DNA of 64,000 bases from Actinomadura spongiicola (GCF_003432485.1 NZ_QVNQ01000003.1:824095-888094); one strand, 5' to 3'. Positions 1 through 7,776 are shown, numbered from the stretch's first letter. Notes: generated by a model from the sequence alone, not told the origin. Made by a program: numbers and translations.

Positions 1-1090
1 TGACCCGGTCGACGACGGCCTTGGCCTTCTCGCCGGACAGGTCGTAGCCGAGTTCGCGGCCCTTCAGCTCCACGGACGCGCGCCCGGCCATGCTCGACAC
101 CAGCATCCGCATGTCGTTGCCGACGGCCGCCGGGTCGATGTGCTGGTACAGGTCCGGGTCGACCTTGACGGCGGACGCGTGCAGCCCCGCCTTGTGCGCG
201 AACGCCGACACGCCCACGTAGGGCTGCTGCGAGCTGGGCGCGACGTTGGTGACCTCGGAGACGGCGTGCGCGATGCGGGTCATCTCGGCGAGCTGGGCGT
301 CGGAGACCAGCGACATGCCGCGCTTGAGCTGGAGGTTCCCGACGACGGTGAACAGGTTGGCGTTGCCGCTGCGTTCGCCGTACCCGTTGGCGCAGCCCTG
401 CACGTGGGTGGCCCCGGCCTTCACGGCGGCGAGGGTGTTCGCGACGGCGCAGCCGGAGTCGTCGTGGCAGTGGATGCCGACGCGGACGCCGAGGGACACG
501 ACGTCGTGGACGATGTCGGCCAGCTCGTCGGGGAGCATGCCGCCGTTGGTGTCGCACAGCGCGACGACGTCCGCGCCCGCCTCGGCGGCGGCGCGGACGG
601 CCTCCAGCGCGTAGGCGCGGTTCGCGTGGTAGCCGTCGAAGAAGTGCTCGGCGTCCAGGAAGACTCGTTGGCCCTCCGCACGCAGGTGGGAGACCGTGTC
701 GCGGATCATCGCGAGGTTCTCCTCCAGGGTGGTGCGGAGGGCCAGCTCGACGTGCCTGTCGTGACTCTTGGCGACAAGGGTCACGACGGACGCGCCGGAG
801 TCGCGCAGCGCGGCAACCTGGGGGTCGTCGGCGGCCCGCACACCGGCCCGGCGGGTCGCGCCGAACGCGGTGAGCTGCGCGTGCGTCAGGTCGAGCTCTG
901 TTCGAGCGCGCCTGAAGAATTCGGTGTCCTTCGGGTTGGCCCCGGGCCAGCCGCCCTCGATGAAGCCCACGCCGAGGTCGTCGAGGTGCCGCGCGATGGC
1001 GAGCTTGTCGGGCACGGAGAGGTTGAGCCCCTCCTGCTGCGAACCGTCGCGCAGAGTGGTGTCGTAGACGTGGAAAGCGTCGCCTTGCAT
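1..1090 (-). CDS. cimA: Citramalate synthase / 2-isopropylmalate synthase family protein (3' end outside window)
   Basis: Acyl-CoA:2-oxoacid condensing enzyme of the LeuA/CimA family. The CimA subgroup makes (R)-citramalate from pyruvate and acetyl-CoA as an alternative entry to 2-oxobutyrate and isoleucine. The ATG at 1088-1090 gives a protein that soon shows DTTLRDGSQQEGLNL, the family signature with the metal-binding Asp and catalytic Arg. HCHDDSGCAVANT (metal-binding HxH region) and GCANGYGERSGNANL follow. About 363 codons are visible; the C-terminal regulatory part runs off the window. The motifs fit the CimA-like group better than classical LeuA, but no assay distinguishes them here. 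It lies downstream of ilvE on the same strand, separated by a leader peptide and terminator hairpin, so it probably has its own attenuated transcript. Confidence 0.9.
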   Translation of the reverse strand, partial: MQGDAFHVYDTTLRDGSQQEGLNLSVPDKLAIARHLDDLGVGFIEGGWPGANPKDTEFFRRARTELDLTHAQLTAFGATRRAGVRAADDPQVAALRDSGASVVTLVAKSHDRHVELALRTTLEENLAMIRDTVSHLRAEGQRVFLDAEHFFDGYHANRAYALEAVRAAAEAGADVVALCDTNGGMLPDELADIVHDVVSLGVRVGIHCHDDSGCAVANTLAAVKAGATHVQGCANGYGERSGNANLFTVVGNLQLKRGMSLVSDAQLAEMTRIAHAVSEVTNVAPSSQQPYVGVSAFAHKAGLHASAVKVDPDLYQHIDPAAVGNDMRMLVSSMAGRASVELKGRELGYDLSGEKAKAVVDRV

Positions 1091-1124
1091 GTGCTGGTAC
1101 CCCCAAGGGCCTGCGCCAGGACAC

Positions 1125-1155
1125 AAAAAAGACCCCTCACGGACGTGAGAGGTCT
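1125..1155 (-). terminator. Intrinsic terminator between leader peptide and cimA (attenuator)
   Basis: On the minus strand a stem of about 12 bp, with one G-U pair and a tiny loop (AGACCTCTCACG pairing with CGTGAGGGGTCT), runs straight into six T residues. It lies after the leader stop and about 35 bases before the cimA ATG, so it would end transcription before cimA unless relieved. Confidence 0.8.
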
Positions 1156-1193
1156 GCGCGCCGGCGCTGTCCTGTTAGCTGCTGCCGGCGCGC
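1156..1193 (-). promoter_or_regulatory. Leader hairpin of the cimA attenuator
   Basis: The arms 1184-1193 and 1156-1165 are perfect 10-bp complements (GCGCGCCGGC and GCCGGCGCGC on the minus strand). They enclose the leader stop codon and abut the terminator stem. A ribosome on the leader stop would cover the 5' arm. How this toggles the terminator is not obvious, because the 3' arm touches the terminator but does not overlap it. Confidence 0.7.
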
Positions 1194-1252
1194 CAGCCGA
1201 TAATCACGAGGCTGTGGCGCATGACGTACACAGTGTGCCACATGCTTTTCAT
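1175..1252 (-). CDS. Leader peptide upstream of cimA (Leu-Val-Ile-Ile codons)
   Basis: A short ORF that ends in SLVIIGWRAGSS and a TAA. It reads as 25 residues from the ATG at 1250-1252, 22 from 1241-1243, or 15 from the in-frame ATG at 1220-1222 (MRHSLVIIG). The run CTC GTG ATT ATC encodes Leu-Val-Ile-Ile, all products of this pathway. The stop sits in the loop of a perfect 10-bp-arm hairpin, and an intrinsic terminator follows before cimA. This is the expected layout of a translation-sensing attenuator. The start is uncertain because no strong ribosome-binding site is visible; a leaderless message starting at the inner ATG is possible. Confidence 0.75.
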   Translation of the reverse strand: MKSMWHTVYVMRHSLVIIGWRAGSS

Positions 1253-1331
1253 GCTCGGGACATCCGTCCCGCATCCTGAGACGACGCGGCCCCGGGGCCC
1301 GGCGCGCCCGAGGCCCGCGTCGCCACCGCGA

Positions 1332-2435
1332 TCAGACGATCTTGTGGACCCAGCCGTAGGGGTCGGGACGGGTGCCGTACTGGATGCCGACCAGCTCCTG
1401 GCGCAGCTTCATCGACACCTCACCGGGCTCGCCGTCACCGATCGTCCACTCGCGGTCGGCGCCCTTGACCCGGCCGACCGGGCTGATGATCGCGGCGGTG
1501 CCGCAGCCGAACACCTCGGTGATCTCCCCGGACTCGCACCCGGACTGCCAGTCCTCGATGCTGATCTTCCCTTCCTCGACGGGGATGCCGAGGTCGGGCG
1601 CCAGTTTGAGCATCGAGTCGCGGGTGACGCCCGCGAGGAGCGTCCCGGTGAGCGCTGGGGTGAGGAGCCGTGTCCGCGTCCCGGAGCCGTAGACGAACAT
1701 GAGGTTCATCGACCCGACCTCCTCGACCCAGCGGTGCTCCACGGCGTCCAGCCAGACGACCTGGTCACAGCCCTGAGCGACGGCCTCCGCCTGACCGGCG
1801 AACGACGCGGCGTAGTTGCCGCCGGTCTTCGCCTCGCCGGTGCCGCCGGGGGCGGCGCGGGTGTAGTCCTGCGACAGCCACACCGAGACGGGCTTGATGC
1901 CCCGCGGGTAGTAGAGCCCGGACGGGGACGCGATGACCATGAAGAGGAACTCGTTCGCCGGGCTGTTGACGCCGAGCGCGCGGGTGGTCGCGAACATGAA
2001 CGGGCGCAGGTACAGGCTGTGCCCCTCGGTGTCGGGCACCCAGTCCTTGTCGGTGCGGACGAGCAGCTCGATCGCCTCCACGAAGAGTTGCTCGGGGATC
2101 TCCGGCATCGCCATCCGCCGCGCCGACCGGTTCATCCGCGCGGCGTTCATGTGCGGCCGGAAGGTCACGATCGACCCGTCGGGCTGCTTGTAGGCCTTGA
2201 GGCCCTCGAAGAGCTCCTGCGCGTAGTGGAAGACCTGGCTGGCCGGATCCATCGGGATCGGGCCGTAGGGTTCCAGTCGCGCGTCATGCCATCCCCGGTC
2301 CGCCGAGTACCGGATCGTGATCATGTGGTCGGTGAAGTACCGGCCGAAGCCGGGGTCGGCCAGGACGCGCTCACGTTCGGCGGCGGTCGCGGGCCGCTCG
2401 GTACGCGTGATCTCGAAATCCAGGGTGCTGCTCAT
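1332..2435 (-). CDS. ilvE: Branched-chain amino acid aminotransferase
   Basis: PLP-dependent fold-type IV transaminase that catalyses the last step of Leu, Ile and Val synthesis and the first step of their breakdown, with glutamate/2-oxoglutarate as partner. At 367 residues it is the usual length of the actinobacterial enzyme. The lysine in EAKTGGNYAAS matches the PLP-binding Lys region, and EVGSMNLMFVYG matches the conserved EVGxxN segment. The C-terminal GCGTAAIISPV motif binds the cofactor phosphate. It lies between leuB and cimA on the same strand. A hairpin between leuB and this gene suggests a separate promoter in the 2436-2545 interval. Confidence 0.95.
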   Translation of the reverse strand: MSSTLDFEITRTERPATAAERERVLADPGFGRYFTDHMITIRYSADRGWHDARLEPYGPIPMDPASQVFHYAQELFEGLKAYKQPDGSIVTFRPHMNAARMNRSARRMAMPEIPEQLFVEAIELLVRTDKDWVPDTEGHSLYLRPFMFATTRALGVNSPANEFLFMVIASPSGLYYPRGIKPVSVWLSQDYTRAAPGGTGEAKTGGNYAASFAGQAEAVAQGCDQVVWLDAVEHRWVEEVGSMNLMFVYGSGTRTRLLTPALTGTLLAGVTRDSMLKLAPDLGIPVEEGKISIEDWQSGCESGEITEVFGCGTAAIISPVGRVKGADREWTIGDGEPGEVSMKLRQELVGIQYGTRPDPYGWVHKIV

Positions 2436-2545
2436 CGCGGTCTCGTCCTCTCGCGGATCGCCGGCGCGGCCTCATCGCCGCTTCGGCTTCCATAGTCCCT
2501 ATTGTCCTACTTCGTCTAGACCCACTCCTCCGGGGCGCGGCGCAC

Positions 2546-2580
2546 ACAAAGAACCGGGCGCGCCGCGAGGGCACGCCCGG
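2546..2580 (-). terminator. Putative terminator after leuB
   Basis: On the minus strand CCGGGCGTGCC pairs with GGCGCGCCCGG (11 bp, one G-U) around a five-base loop, followed by the T-rich stretch TTCTTTGTG. It lies 32 bases downstream of the leuB stop and upstream of ilvE. Confidence 0.6.
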
Positions 2581-2611
2581 AGTTCCCTGGTTTCGGCAGA
2601 GAGGCGTGCCC

Positions 2612-3661
2612 TCAGCCGGATACTCGCTTGGCGATCGCGTCGCCGATCTGGGACGTGGACCGCTCACCGAAGGCGGCCCGTTCCGCGAGGTCGTCGGAGA
2701 CGGCCCGCTCGACACGGCGGGCGGCGTCGCCCTCGCCGATGTGGTCGAGCAGCATGGCGACGGACAGGATGGTCGCGGTCGGGTCGGCCTTGCGCTGCCC
2801 CGCGATGTCGGGGGCGCTGCCGTGCACCGGCTCGAACATCGACGGCGCGGTCCGGTCGGGGTTGACGTTGCCGGACGCGGCGAGCCCGATGCCCCCGGCG
2901 ACCGCGGCGCCGAGGTCGGTGATGATGTCGCCGAACAGGTTGTCGGTGACGATCACGTCGAACCGCCGCGGCTGCGACACGAAGAACATCGTGGCCGCGT
3001 CGACATGGCAGTAGGCGGTCGTGACCTGCGGGTACTCTTCCGCGACCCGCTTGAGGACGCGCTGGTACAGGTCACCCGCGAAGGTGAGGACGTTGTCCTT
3101 GTGGACGAGTGTCAGATGCTTGCGGGGCCGCGAGGCGGCGACTTCGAACGCGTACCGGATGACCCGCTCGACGCCGTAGGCGGTGTTGACGCTCTCCTGC
3201 GTGGCGACCTCGTGCCGGGTGCCCTTGCGCAGGACACCGCCGACACCGGTGTACGGACCCTCGGTGCCCTCCCGGACGACGACCATGTCGATGTCGTCCG
3301 TCGTCACGCCCGCCAGGGGCGTCGCGACGCCCGGAAACAGCTTCACCGGCCGCAGGTTGACGTAGTGGTCGAGCTCGAACCGGGCCCGCAGCAGCAGGCC
3401 GCGCTCCAGGGTTCCGCTCGGGACGGTCGGGTCACCAACCGCACCCAGCAGGATGACGTCCTGCTGACGCAGCTCCTCCAGCACCGAGTCGGGCAGCGTC
3501 TCACCGGTGCGATGCCAGCGGGCGGCGCCGAGGTCGTACTCGGTCCGCTCGAACGTGAGCTCACCGGACACGGCGTCGAGAACCTTCAGCCCTTCGGCGA
3601 CGACCTCGGGACCGATCCCGTCACCGGGGATGACGGCCAGACGAACACTGCGGGAAACCAT
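2612..3661 (-). CDS. leuB: 3-isopropylmalate dehydrogenase
   Basis: NAD-dependent oxidative decarboxylase that converts 3-isopropylmalate to 2-oxoisocaproate in leucine synthesis. At 349 residues it is the actinobacterial length. [19 protein letters not shown] at the N-terminus is the family start. The substrate region [14 protein letters not shown], the catalytic Lys/Asp segments ([21 protein letters not shown]) and the NAD-binding [14 protein letters not shown] are all intact. It follows an FhuF-like gene by 43 bases on the same strand, so the two, with the tiny ORF before them, are probably co-transcribed from a leader around 4620-4690. Confidence 0.95.
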   Translation of the reverse strand: MVSRSVRLAVIPGDGIGPEVVAEGLKVLDAVSGELTFERTEYDLGAARWHRTGETLPDSVLEELRQQDVILLGAVGDPTVPSGTLERGLLLRARFELDHYVNLRPVKLFPGVATPLAGVTTDDIDMVVVREGTEGPYTGVGGVLRKGTRHEVATQESVNTAYGVERVIRYAFEVAASRPRKHLTLVHKDNVLTFAGDLYQRVLKRVAEEYPQVTTAYCHVDAATMFFVSQPRRFDVIVTDNLFGDIITDLGAAVAGGIGLAASGNVNPDRTAPSMFEPVHGSAPDIAGQRKADPTATILSVAMLLDHIGEGDAARRVERAVSDDLAERAAFGERSTSQIGDAIAKRVSG

Positions 3662-3704
3662 GCGCGCACTCTACTGCAAACGTCTCAGTGCCTGGGCTTT
3701 CATC

Positions 3705-4379
3705 TCACATCCCGGGACGCAGGCCACAATCGCCGCACATGCCCCCACCAGGCACACGGTAGTACAGGCAACAGTTGCGCCGGACGAACCCGTGCGGCCC
3801 CCACGTCCCCACCCCCGCCAGGGGCTCACGCGTGAGCAACTCCCGAACAAGACCGCGCCGCACACCGGCGCCCGGCCCGACGTTCAGACTTCCGACAAGC
3901 GCCGAGGCCGCGTTGCCCCACACCAACCCGTCCGCGAGGTTCACAAAGGTGAGCATCGACTCATACAACGGCCGAAGCAGCCCGTCCACGACCATGACGT
4001 GAAGACGTTCAGCGACCCACGCGAGATCGTCCGCCCGCCATCCCCGCGGCTCAACAAGCCCCACCCCGACCGGCTCGACCCGCCACCGAAGCCCACCCAA
4101 ATCGGGCACGACTCCCAGAGACGCCGCAGCGACGACCGGCGACCACAAACGCGCCGCGAGCCCCTGGAAGAGCAACGAGGCCGCGACCCGCCGCTCCCCG
4201 GTCCCGAGCCGCTCGGCGTAATCACCGGTCAAGGCCGCGAGCCGAGCGGGATCGCCGGGAAACGGCTGCCACCCGCCCCCGCCGACCCCGTCACCCGTAA
4301 GGATCTCGAAGTACGGCCCGATCCGAGCGACATCCCGCAACACCCGAGCCACTTCCTCGGAACCGACATCGAGTGGCAT
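3705..4379 (-). CDS. (2Fe-2S)-binding protein, FhuF C-terminal-like
   Basis: A 224-residue protein whose only recognisable element is the C-terminal cysteine cluster: CCLYYRVPGGGMCGDCGL near residues 202-219. This matches the CC-x(n)-CxxC 2Fe-2S site of the ferric-siderophore reductase FhuF family. The rest is a soluble, Trp/Leu-rich domain with no membrane segment. FhuF proteins reduce siderophore-bound Fe(III) in the cytoplasm, but this is only a distant relative and its substrate cannot be read from sequence. It lies 42 bases after a 30-residue ORF and 43 bases before leuB. Leucine synthesis needs the Fe-S isomerase LeuCD, so an iron link is conceivable but unproven. Confidence 0.75.
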   Translation of the reverse strand: MPLDVGSEEVARVLRDVARIGPYFEILTGDGVGGGGWQPFPGDPARLAALTGDYAERLGTGERRVAASLLFQGLAARLWSPVVAAASLGVVPDLGGLRWRVEPVGVGLVEPRGWRADDLAWVAERLHVMVVDGLLRPLYESMLTFVNLADGLVWGNAASALVGSLNVGPGAGVRRGLVRELLTREPLAGVGTWGPHGFVRRNCCLYYRVPGGGMCGDCGLRPGM

Positions 4380-4421
4380 ACCCCGAGTGTCCCACCAGCC
4401 GCAGTGGAGATCCGGTGGAGA

Positions 4422-4514
4422 CTAGTCGGCGCGGCGGTCCAGGGCGGTCTGCAGGGCGCGGGCCGCTTCTTCCTCGGCCTCGTCGGCGGGTGCGTTGGTC
4501 CAGGTTTCGTTCAT
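4422..4514 (-). CDS. Small acidic hypothetical protein (30 aa)
   Basis: A 30-codon ORF that begins MNETWTNAPADEAEEEAARA and ends ...DRRAD. It has a plausible ribosome-binding site (GGAG, eight bases upstream of the ATG). The peptide is strongly acidic and probably helical from residue 9 on. It lies between the leader peptide/hairpin at 4617-4688 and the FhuF-like gene, on the same strand and 42 bases from the latter. No family is recognised. It could be a real small protein or a second translated leader. The ribosome-binding site and conserved spacing favour translation. Confidence 0.5.
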   Translation of the reverse strand: MNETWTNAPADEAEEEAARALQTALDRRAD

Positions 4515-4616
4515 GGGATTACTCCAGTTCGCTGAGCTGGTGGCCGTAGGGCCGCCGGGACGCCGTGGTTCGCACGGTCCGGCGAGGGAGATCGGACTAA
4601 CGGCCAGGCAGAGCCT

Positions 4617-4659
4617 CCGCAGCGGGTGCCGGCCTGCCGATGATCAGGCCCCGCTGCGG
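4617..4659 (-). promoter_or_regulatory. Leader hairpin, leuB cluster
   Basis: Perfect 10-bp arms (CCGCAGCGGG at 4650-4659 and CCCGCTGCGG at 4617-4626 on the minus strand) enclose the stop codon of the Val-Val-Ile-Leu leader. No oligo-T terminator follows, so control may act on translation of the small ORF or through another mechanism. Confidence 0.55.
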
Positions 4660-4688
4660 CAGCGAAGGATTACTACGAAGCGCCGCAT
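4644..4688 (-). CDS. Leader peptide MRRFVVILRCRSGA upstream of the leuB cluster
   Basis: A 14-residue ORF with consecutive Val-Val-Ile-Leu codons, ending in RCRSGA-stop. It has the same plan as the ilvB leader ([10 protein letters not shown]) and the cimA leader (LVIIGWRAGSS): branched-chain codons, then Arg/Gly/Ala codons that form the 5' arm of a hairpin. It is upstream of the 30-residue ORF, the FhuF-like gene and leuB. No ribosome-binding site was identified. Confidence 0.6.
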   Translation of the reverse strand: MRRFVVILRCRSGA

Positions 4689-4773
4689 GACTATCACTGA
4701 GACTACCCAAGCCACGACCAACGTGTCCCGATCCGTGGCCGAATTTCTCACACTATGAGACGCCAGCCGTCAC

Positions 4774-4895
4774 GTGAGCGCGCTACCTGCCCGGGGAGGC
4801 GACGCCGAAGGCGAGCCTCCCCGGGCAGATCGCGAAGCGATGTCGCGCTCACACATTCATGGTCAGGGGTGCGAGCCGCCAGGCGAGCACCCCTG
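4774..4895. repeat. Cluster of nested and tandem inverted repeats after serA
   Basis: Four inverted repeats fill about 120 bases just past the serA stop. An outer 9-bp pair (4774-4782 with 4844-4852, GTGAGCGCG) encloses a 14-bp perfect pair (4787-4800 with 4815-4828, CTGCCCGGGGAGGC) and a small ATCGC-GAA-GCGAT hairpin (4829-4841). A separate 9-bp pair (4864-4872 with 4887-4895, CAGGGGTGC) is nearest serA. They may act as a bidirectional terminator or be an intergenic repeat element; there is no T-run. Confidence 0.7.
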
Positions 4896-4913
4896 GGCCG
4901 GGAATGCAATGAA

Positions 4914-6500
4914 TCAGTCCAGGTCGACCCTGCGGCCCATGTCGGCGCCGACCTCGGCGCAGATGGCGTCGACGAGCTGCGGCGGGATGGCCGAGTCGAC
5001 GGTGAGCGCGATGAGCGCCTTGCCGCCCTTGACGTCGCGGCCGACCTGCATGCCCGCGATGTTGACCTGCTCGTCGCCGAGGATCTTGCCGACGGCGCCG
5101 ACGATGCCGGGGCGGTCGACGTAGGAGAAGAACGCCATGTGCTCGGTCGGGACGAGCTCCATGTCGTAGCCGTTGATCTCGACGATCCGTTCGGCGTGCT
5201 TGGGGCCGGTGAGCGTGCCGGAGACCGAGACGACGGAGCCGTCCGCCATGGTGCCGCGGACCTGCACGACGTTGCGCCAGTCGGGGCTGTCCTCGCTGGT
5301 GGTGAGGGTGACCTCGACGCCGCGGTCGCGGGCCAGCAGCGGCGCGTTGACGAAGGTCACGGTCTCTTCGATCACGTCGAGGAAGACGCCCTTGAGGGCG
5401 GCGAGTTCCAGGACCTTGACGTCGTGTTCGGCGATCTCGCCGCGGACGACGACGTCGAGGCGGACGGGGACGCCGCCCGCGAGGGAGGTGAAGATGCGGC
5501 CGAGCTTCTCGGCGAGCGGGAGGCCGGGCTTGACGTCCTCGGCGACGGCGCCGCCCTGGACGTTGACCGCGTCGGGGACGAACTCGCCGGAGAGCGCCAG
5601 CTTCACGGACCGGGCGACCTGCGTGCCCGCCTTCTCCTGGGCCTCGTGGGTGCTGGCGCCGAGGTGGGGGGTGACGACGACGTTGTCGTGGTGGAACAGG
5701 GGGCTGTCGGTGCAGGGCTCGGTGCGGAACACGTCGATGCCCGCGCCCGCGACCCGGCCGTCCTTGAGGGCGAGGTCGAGCGCCTCCTCGTCGACGATCC
5801 CGCCGCGGGCGGCGTTGACGATCCGGACGGTCGGCTTGACCTGGCGGAGTTCGCGGTCGCCGATGAGGCCGAGGGTCTCGGGGGTCTTCGGCAGGTGGAC
5901 GGTGATGAAGTCGGACTCGCGGAGCAGTTCGTCCAGCGTGACGAGTTTCACGCCGAGCTGGGCGGCGCGGGCGGCCTGGACGTACGGGTCGTAGGCGATC
6001 ACGTTCATGTCGAAGGCGGCGAGGCGCTGCGCGACGAGGACGCCGATGCGGCCGAGGCCGAGGACGCCGACGGTCTTGCCCTGGAGTTCGACGCCGGTGT
6101 ACTTGGACCGTTTCCATTCGCCCTGCTTGAGGGCGGTGTGGCCCTGCGGAACGTTCCGGGCGGTGGCGAGCAGCAGCGCGATCGCGTGCTCGGCGGCGGT
6201 GACGATGTTGGAGGTGGGCGCGTTGACGACCATGACGCCGGCCTTGGTGGCGGCCTCGACGTCGACGTTGTCGAGGCCGACGCCCGCGCGGGCGACGACA
6301 CGGAGCCTGGCGGCGTGGCGGCACACCTCGGCGGTGACCTTGGTGGCGCTGCGGACGATCAGCGCGTCGACGTCTGCCACGGCGGCCAGCAGCTGCTCGC
6401 GGTCGGCGCCGTCGACGTGGCGGACCTCGTAGTCGGCTTCCAGCACGGCGATGCCTGCCGGGGACAGTTCTTCTGCGACGAGGACGACGGGCTTGCTCAA
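4914..6500 (-). CDS. serA: D-3-phosphoglycerate dehydrogenase
   Basis: Catalyses the NAD-dependent oxidation of 3-phosphoglycerate to 3-phosphohydroxypyruvate, the first step of serine synthesis. At 528 residues it is the long actinobacterial type. It has a substrate domain, the Rossmann domain with VLGLGRIGVLVAQRLA, catalytic Arg in VARAGVGLDNVD and His in TPHLGASTHEAQ, an intervening ASB domain, and a C-terminal ACT domain (DRPGIVGAVGKIL) that probably binds serine. The reading frame starts at a TTG (6498-6500), with GAAGGA about 12 bases upstream. The hairpin cluster lies directly behind its stop. Confidence 0.95.
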   Translation of the reverse strand: MSKPVVLVAEELSPAGIAVLEADYEVRHVDGADREQLLAAVADVDALIVRSATKVTAEVCRHAARLRVVARAGVGLDNVDVEAATKAGVMVVNAPTSNIVTAAEHAIALLLATARNVPQGHTALKQGEWKRSKYTGVELQGKTVGVLGLGRIGVLVAQRLAAFDMNVIAYDPYVQAARAAQLGVKLVTLDELLRESDFITVHLPKTPETLGLIGDRELRQVKPTVRIVNAARGGIVDEEALDLALKDGRVAGAGIDVFRTEPCTDSPLFHHDNVVVTPHLGASTHEAQEKAGTQVARSVKLALSGEFVPDAVNVQGGAVAEDVKPGLPLAEKLGRIFTSLAGGVPVRLDVVVRGEIAEHDVKVLELAALKGVFLDVIEETVTFVNAPLLARDRGVEVTLTTSEDSPDWRNVVQVRGTMADGSVVSVSGTLTGPKHAERIVEINGYDMELVPTEHMAFFSYVDRPGIVGAVGKILGDEQVNIAGMQVGRDVKGGKALIALTVDSAIPPQLVDAICAEVGADMGRRVDLD

Positions 6501-6771
6501 GAGGAAACAGTCCTTCGGAGAATGTGGGTTTCGGGTGGTGTGCAGTGAAGTCGCGGGTCACCTCGTCGTGCCCTCGCCCCCGGACGCGAGTCTATCTCCC
6601 GGGGCGGGGCACGGCTCGCGGCGGGGAGACTCCGGCCCGGCCCTTTGTGGGGGGACGCCCCCGGCCCTCCCGGAACGGCACGTGATTCATGTTCGTCCGG
6701 TGCCGCGCGGGATGGCATCGGCCGCCCGGTTCTGGGCGTGCGGGATCGCCGGATGTCCCCGCCGGGTCCGC

Positions 6772-7410
6772 TCAGGCCGCGTTGGGCGCGGGCAGCGCGG
6801 TGAGGACGGCCGCGACCCGCTCCGCGTCGGCGACGTGGACGTGCGGGACGTCCACGAACAGCCGCAGCGGCCCGGCGGGCAGTCCGAGGTCGTCGGCGAC
6901 CTGGATCTGCACCTCGCGGAGCGGGATGTAGGTCAGGTAGCCGCGGTGGACGTCCTGCGACCGGAACATCGCCGTCATGATCAGCCGGTAGCCGCGGATG
7001 CGGAAGGACAGGGCCGTCAGGGACGGCAGCCCCTCCGCCGGCTCGCCGGGGATCGTGAGCGAGATCCACGCGCTGGTCGTCCACGGCCGGGCCCGCAGCA
7101 GGTCGACGACCCAGCGGATCTGGTCGTTGCCCTCCAGGTCGTGCAGCCTCGGCCAGTACCGTCCGCGGACGGCGTGCCGTGTGCGCTCCTGGGCGCGCCG
7201 GACGATCCTCGCGTGGTCGCCGTACTCGCGGAGGATCGGGTCCTCCCAACTCAGTGAGGCGACCTCGAACAGCAGTGGCGGTCCCTCGATGATGGGGCCG
7301 CCGTCCTCCAAGCCCGCCTCACCGGCGGACCAGACGTGCCGCAGGACGCCGATCCACGCCTGCCCGCACGTGTCCCAGCGCTGAACCTCATTGTCCGCCT
7401 TCACCCGCAC
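6772..7410 (-). CDS. Thymidylate-synthase-like protein lacking the catalytic cysteine
   Basis: A 212-residue protein that follows the thymidylate synthase fold from about residue 58 on: LREYGDHARIVRR, then GRYWPRLHDLEGNDQIRWVVDLLRARP, then MFRSQDVHRGYL. These correspond to the YG..., DQI..VI..LR..P and RS.D segments of TS. The catalytic PCH motif is replaced by PSL (residues 129-131, Ser130 in place of Cys), and the substrate Asn after the RSxD segment is not conserved. It is therefore unlikely to methylate dUMP. It may be a hydroxymethylase-like relative or a binding protein. The GTG start at 7408-7410 is supported by GGGGAG eight bases upstream. It is monocistronic on the minus strand. Confidence 0.65.
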   Translation of the reverse strand: MRVKADNEVQRWDTCGQAWIGVLRHVWSAGEAGLEDGGPIIEGPPLLFEVASLSWEDPILREYGDHARIVRRAQERTRHAVRGRYWPRLHDLEGNDQIRWVVDLLRARPWTTSAWISLTIPGEPAEGLPSLTALSFRIRGYRLIMTAMFRSQDVHRGYLTYIPLREVQIQVADDLGLPAGPLRLFVDVPHVHVADAERVAAVLTALPAPNAA

Positions 7411-7776
7411 GGCACGATCTCCCCACCGTAATTCGCCCCGGGGGGCGCTTTGCGAATCCGGGAATTTTGTGCCGCGGGGATTGCCACGCTGAGAATATTC
7501 TCCGCTTCGCCTCCGGCCCGTGCCCCTTCGTCGTTTCTGACCAGCATCACACCACTCATGCTCTCCGCCGCCCCTGTGCCGTTCCGGCAGCGGTCGGACG
7601 AGTGTGAGCGCGGGGTGCCCGCGCCGGCCACGGCCGTCACGGCTTTCTTCAAGTATCAGGCAAAGACCGCCAAAAAGACAGGGGAATTTAGCCAGAAGGT
7701 GCCTTCACCGTGATTTTGACCACGGTCGGGATGATCGGTCACCCCGGCAATCCGCCCAAAGCACCGTGATTATGGC
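7411..7776. other. Intergenic region with a 10-bp direct repeat
   Basis: 366 bases, less GC-rich than the neighbouring genes, between the DUF2079 gene and the TS-like gene, both on the minus strand. No convincing gene is visible; the ORFs here lack start signals and family features. CACCGTGATT occurs twice (7706-7715 and 7762-7771), the first as one arm of a CCGTG/CACGG inverted repeat. The region must carry the promoter of the TS-like gene. Confidence 0.5.

Noticed and set aside
140..1279. Long plus-strand open frame of 379 codons opposite cimA
   Set aside because: Antisense shadow caused by GC-rich third positions; the minus strand encodes a clear LeuA/CimA-family protein.
4687..4758. Plus-strand peptide MTITETTQATTNVSRSVAEF...
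   Set aside because: No ribosome-binding site at proper spacing, and it is opposite the promoter/leader region of the leuB cluster. Low-GC codons reflect the non-coding leader upstream region.
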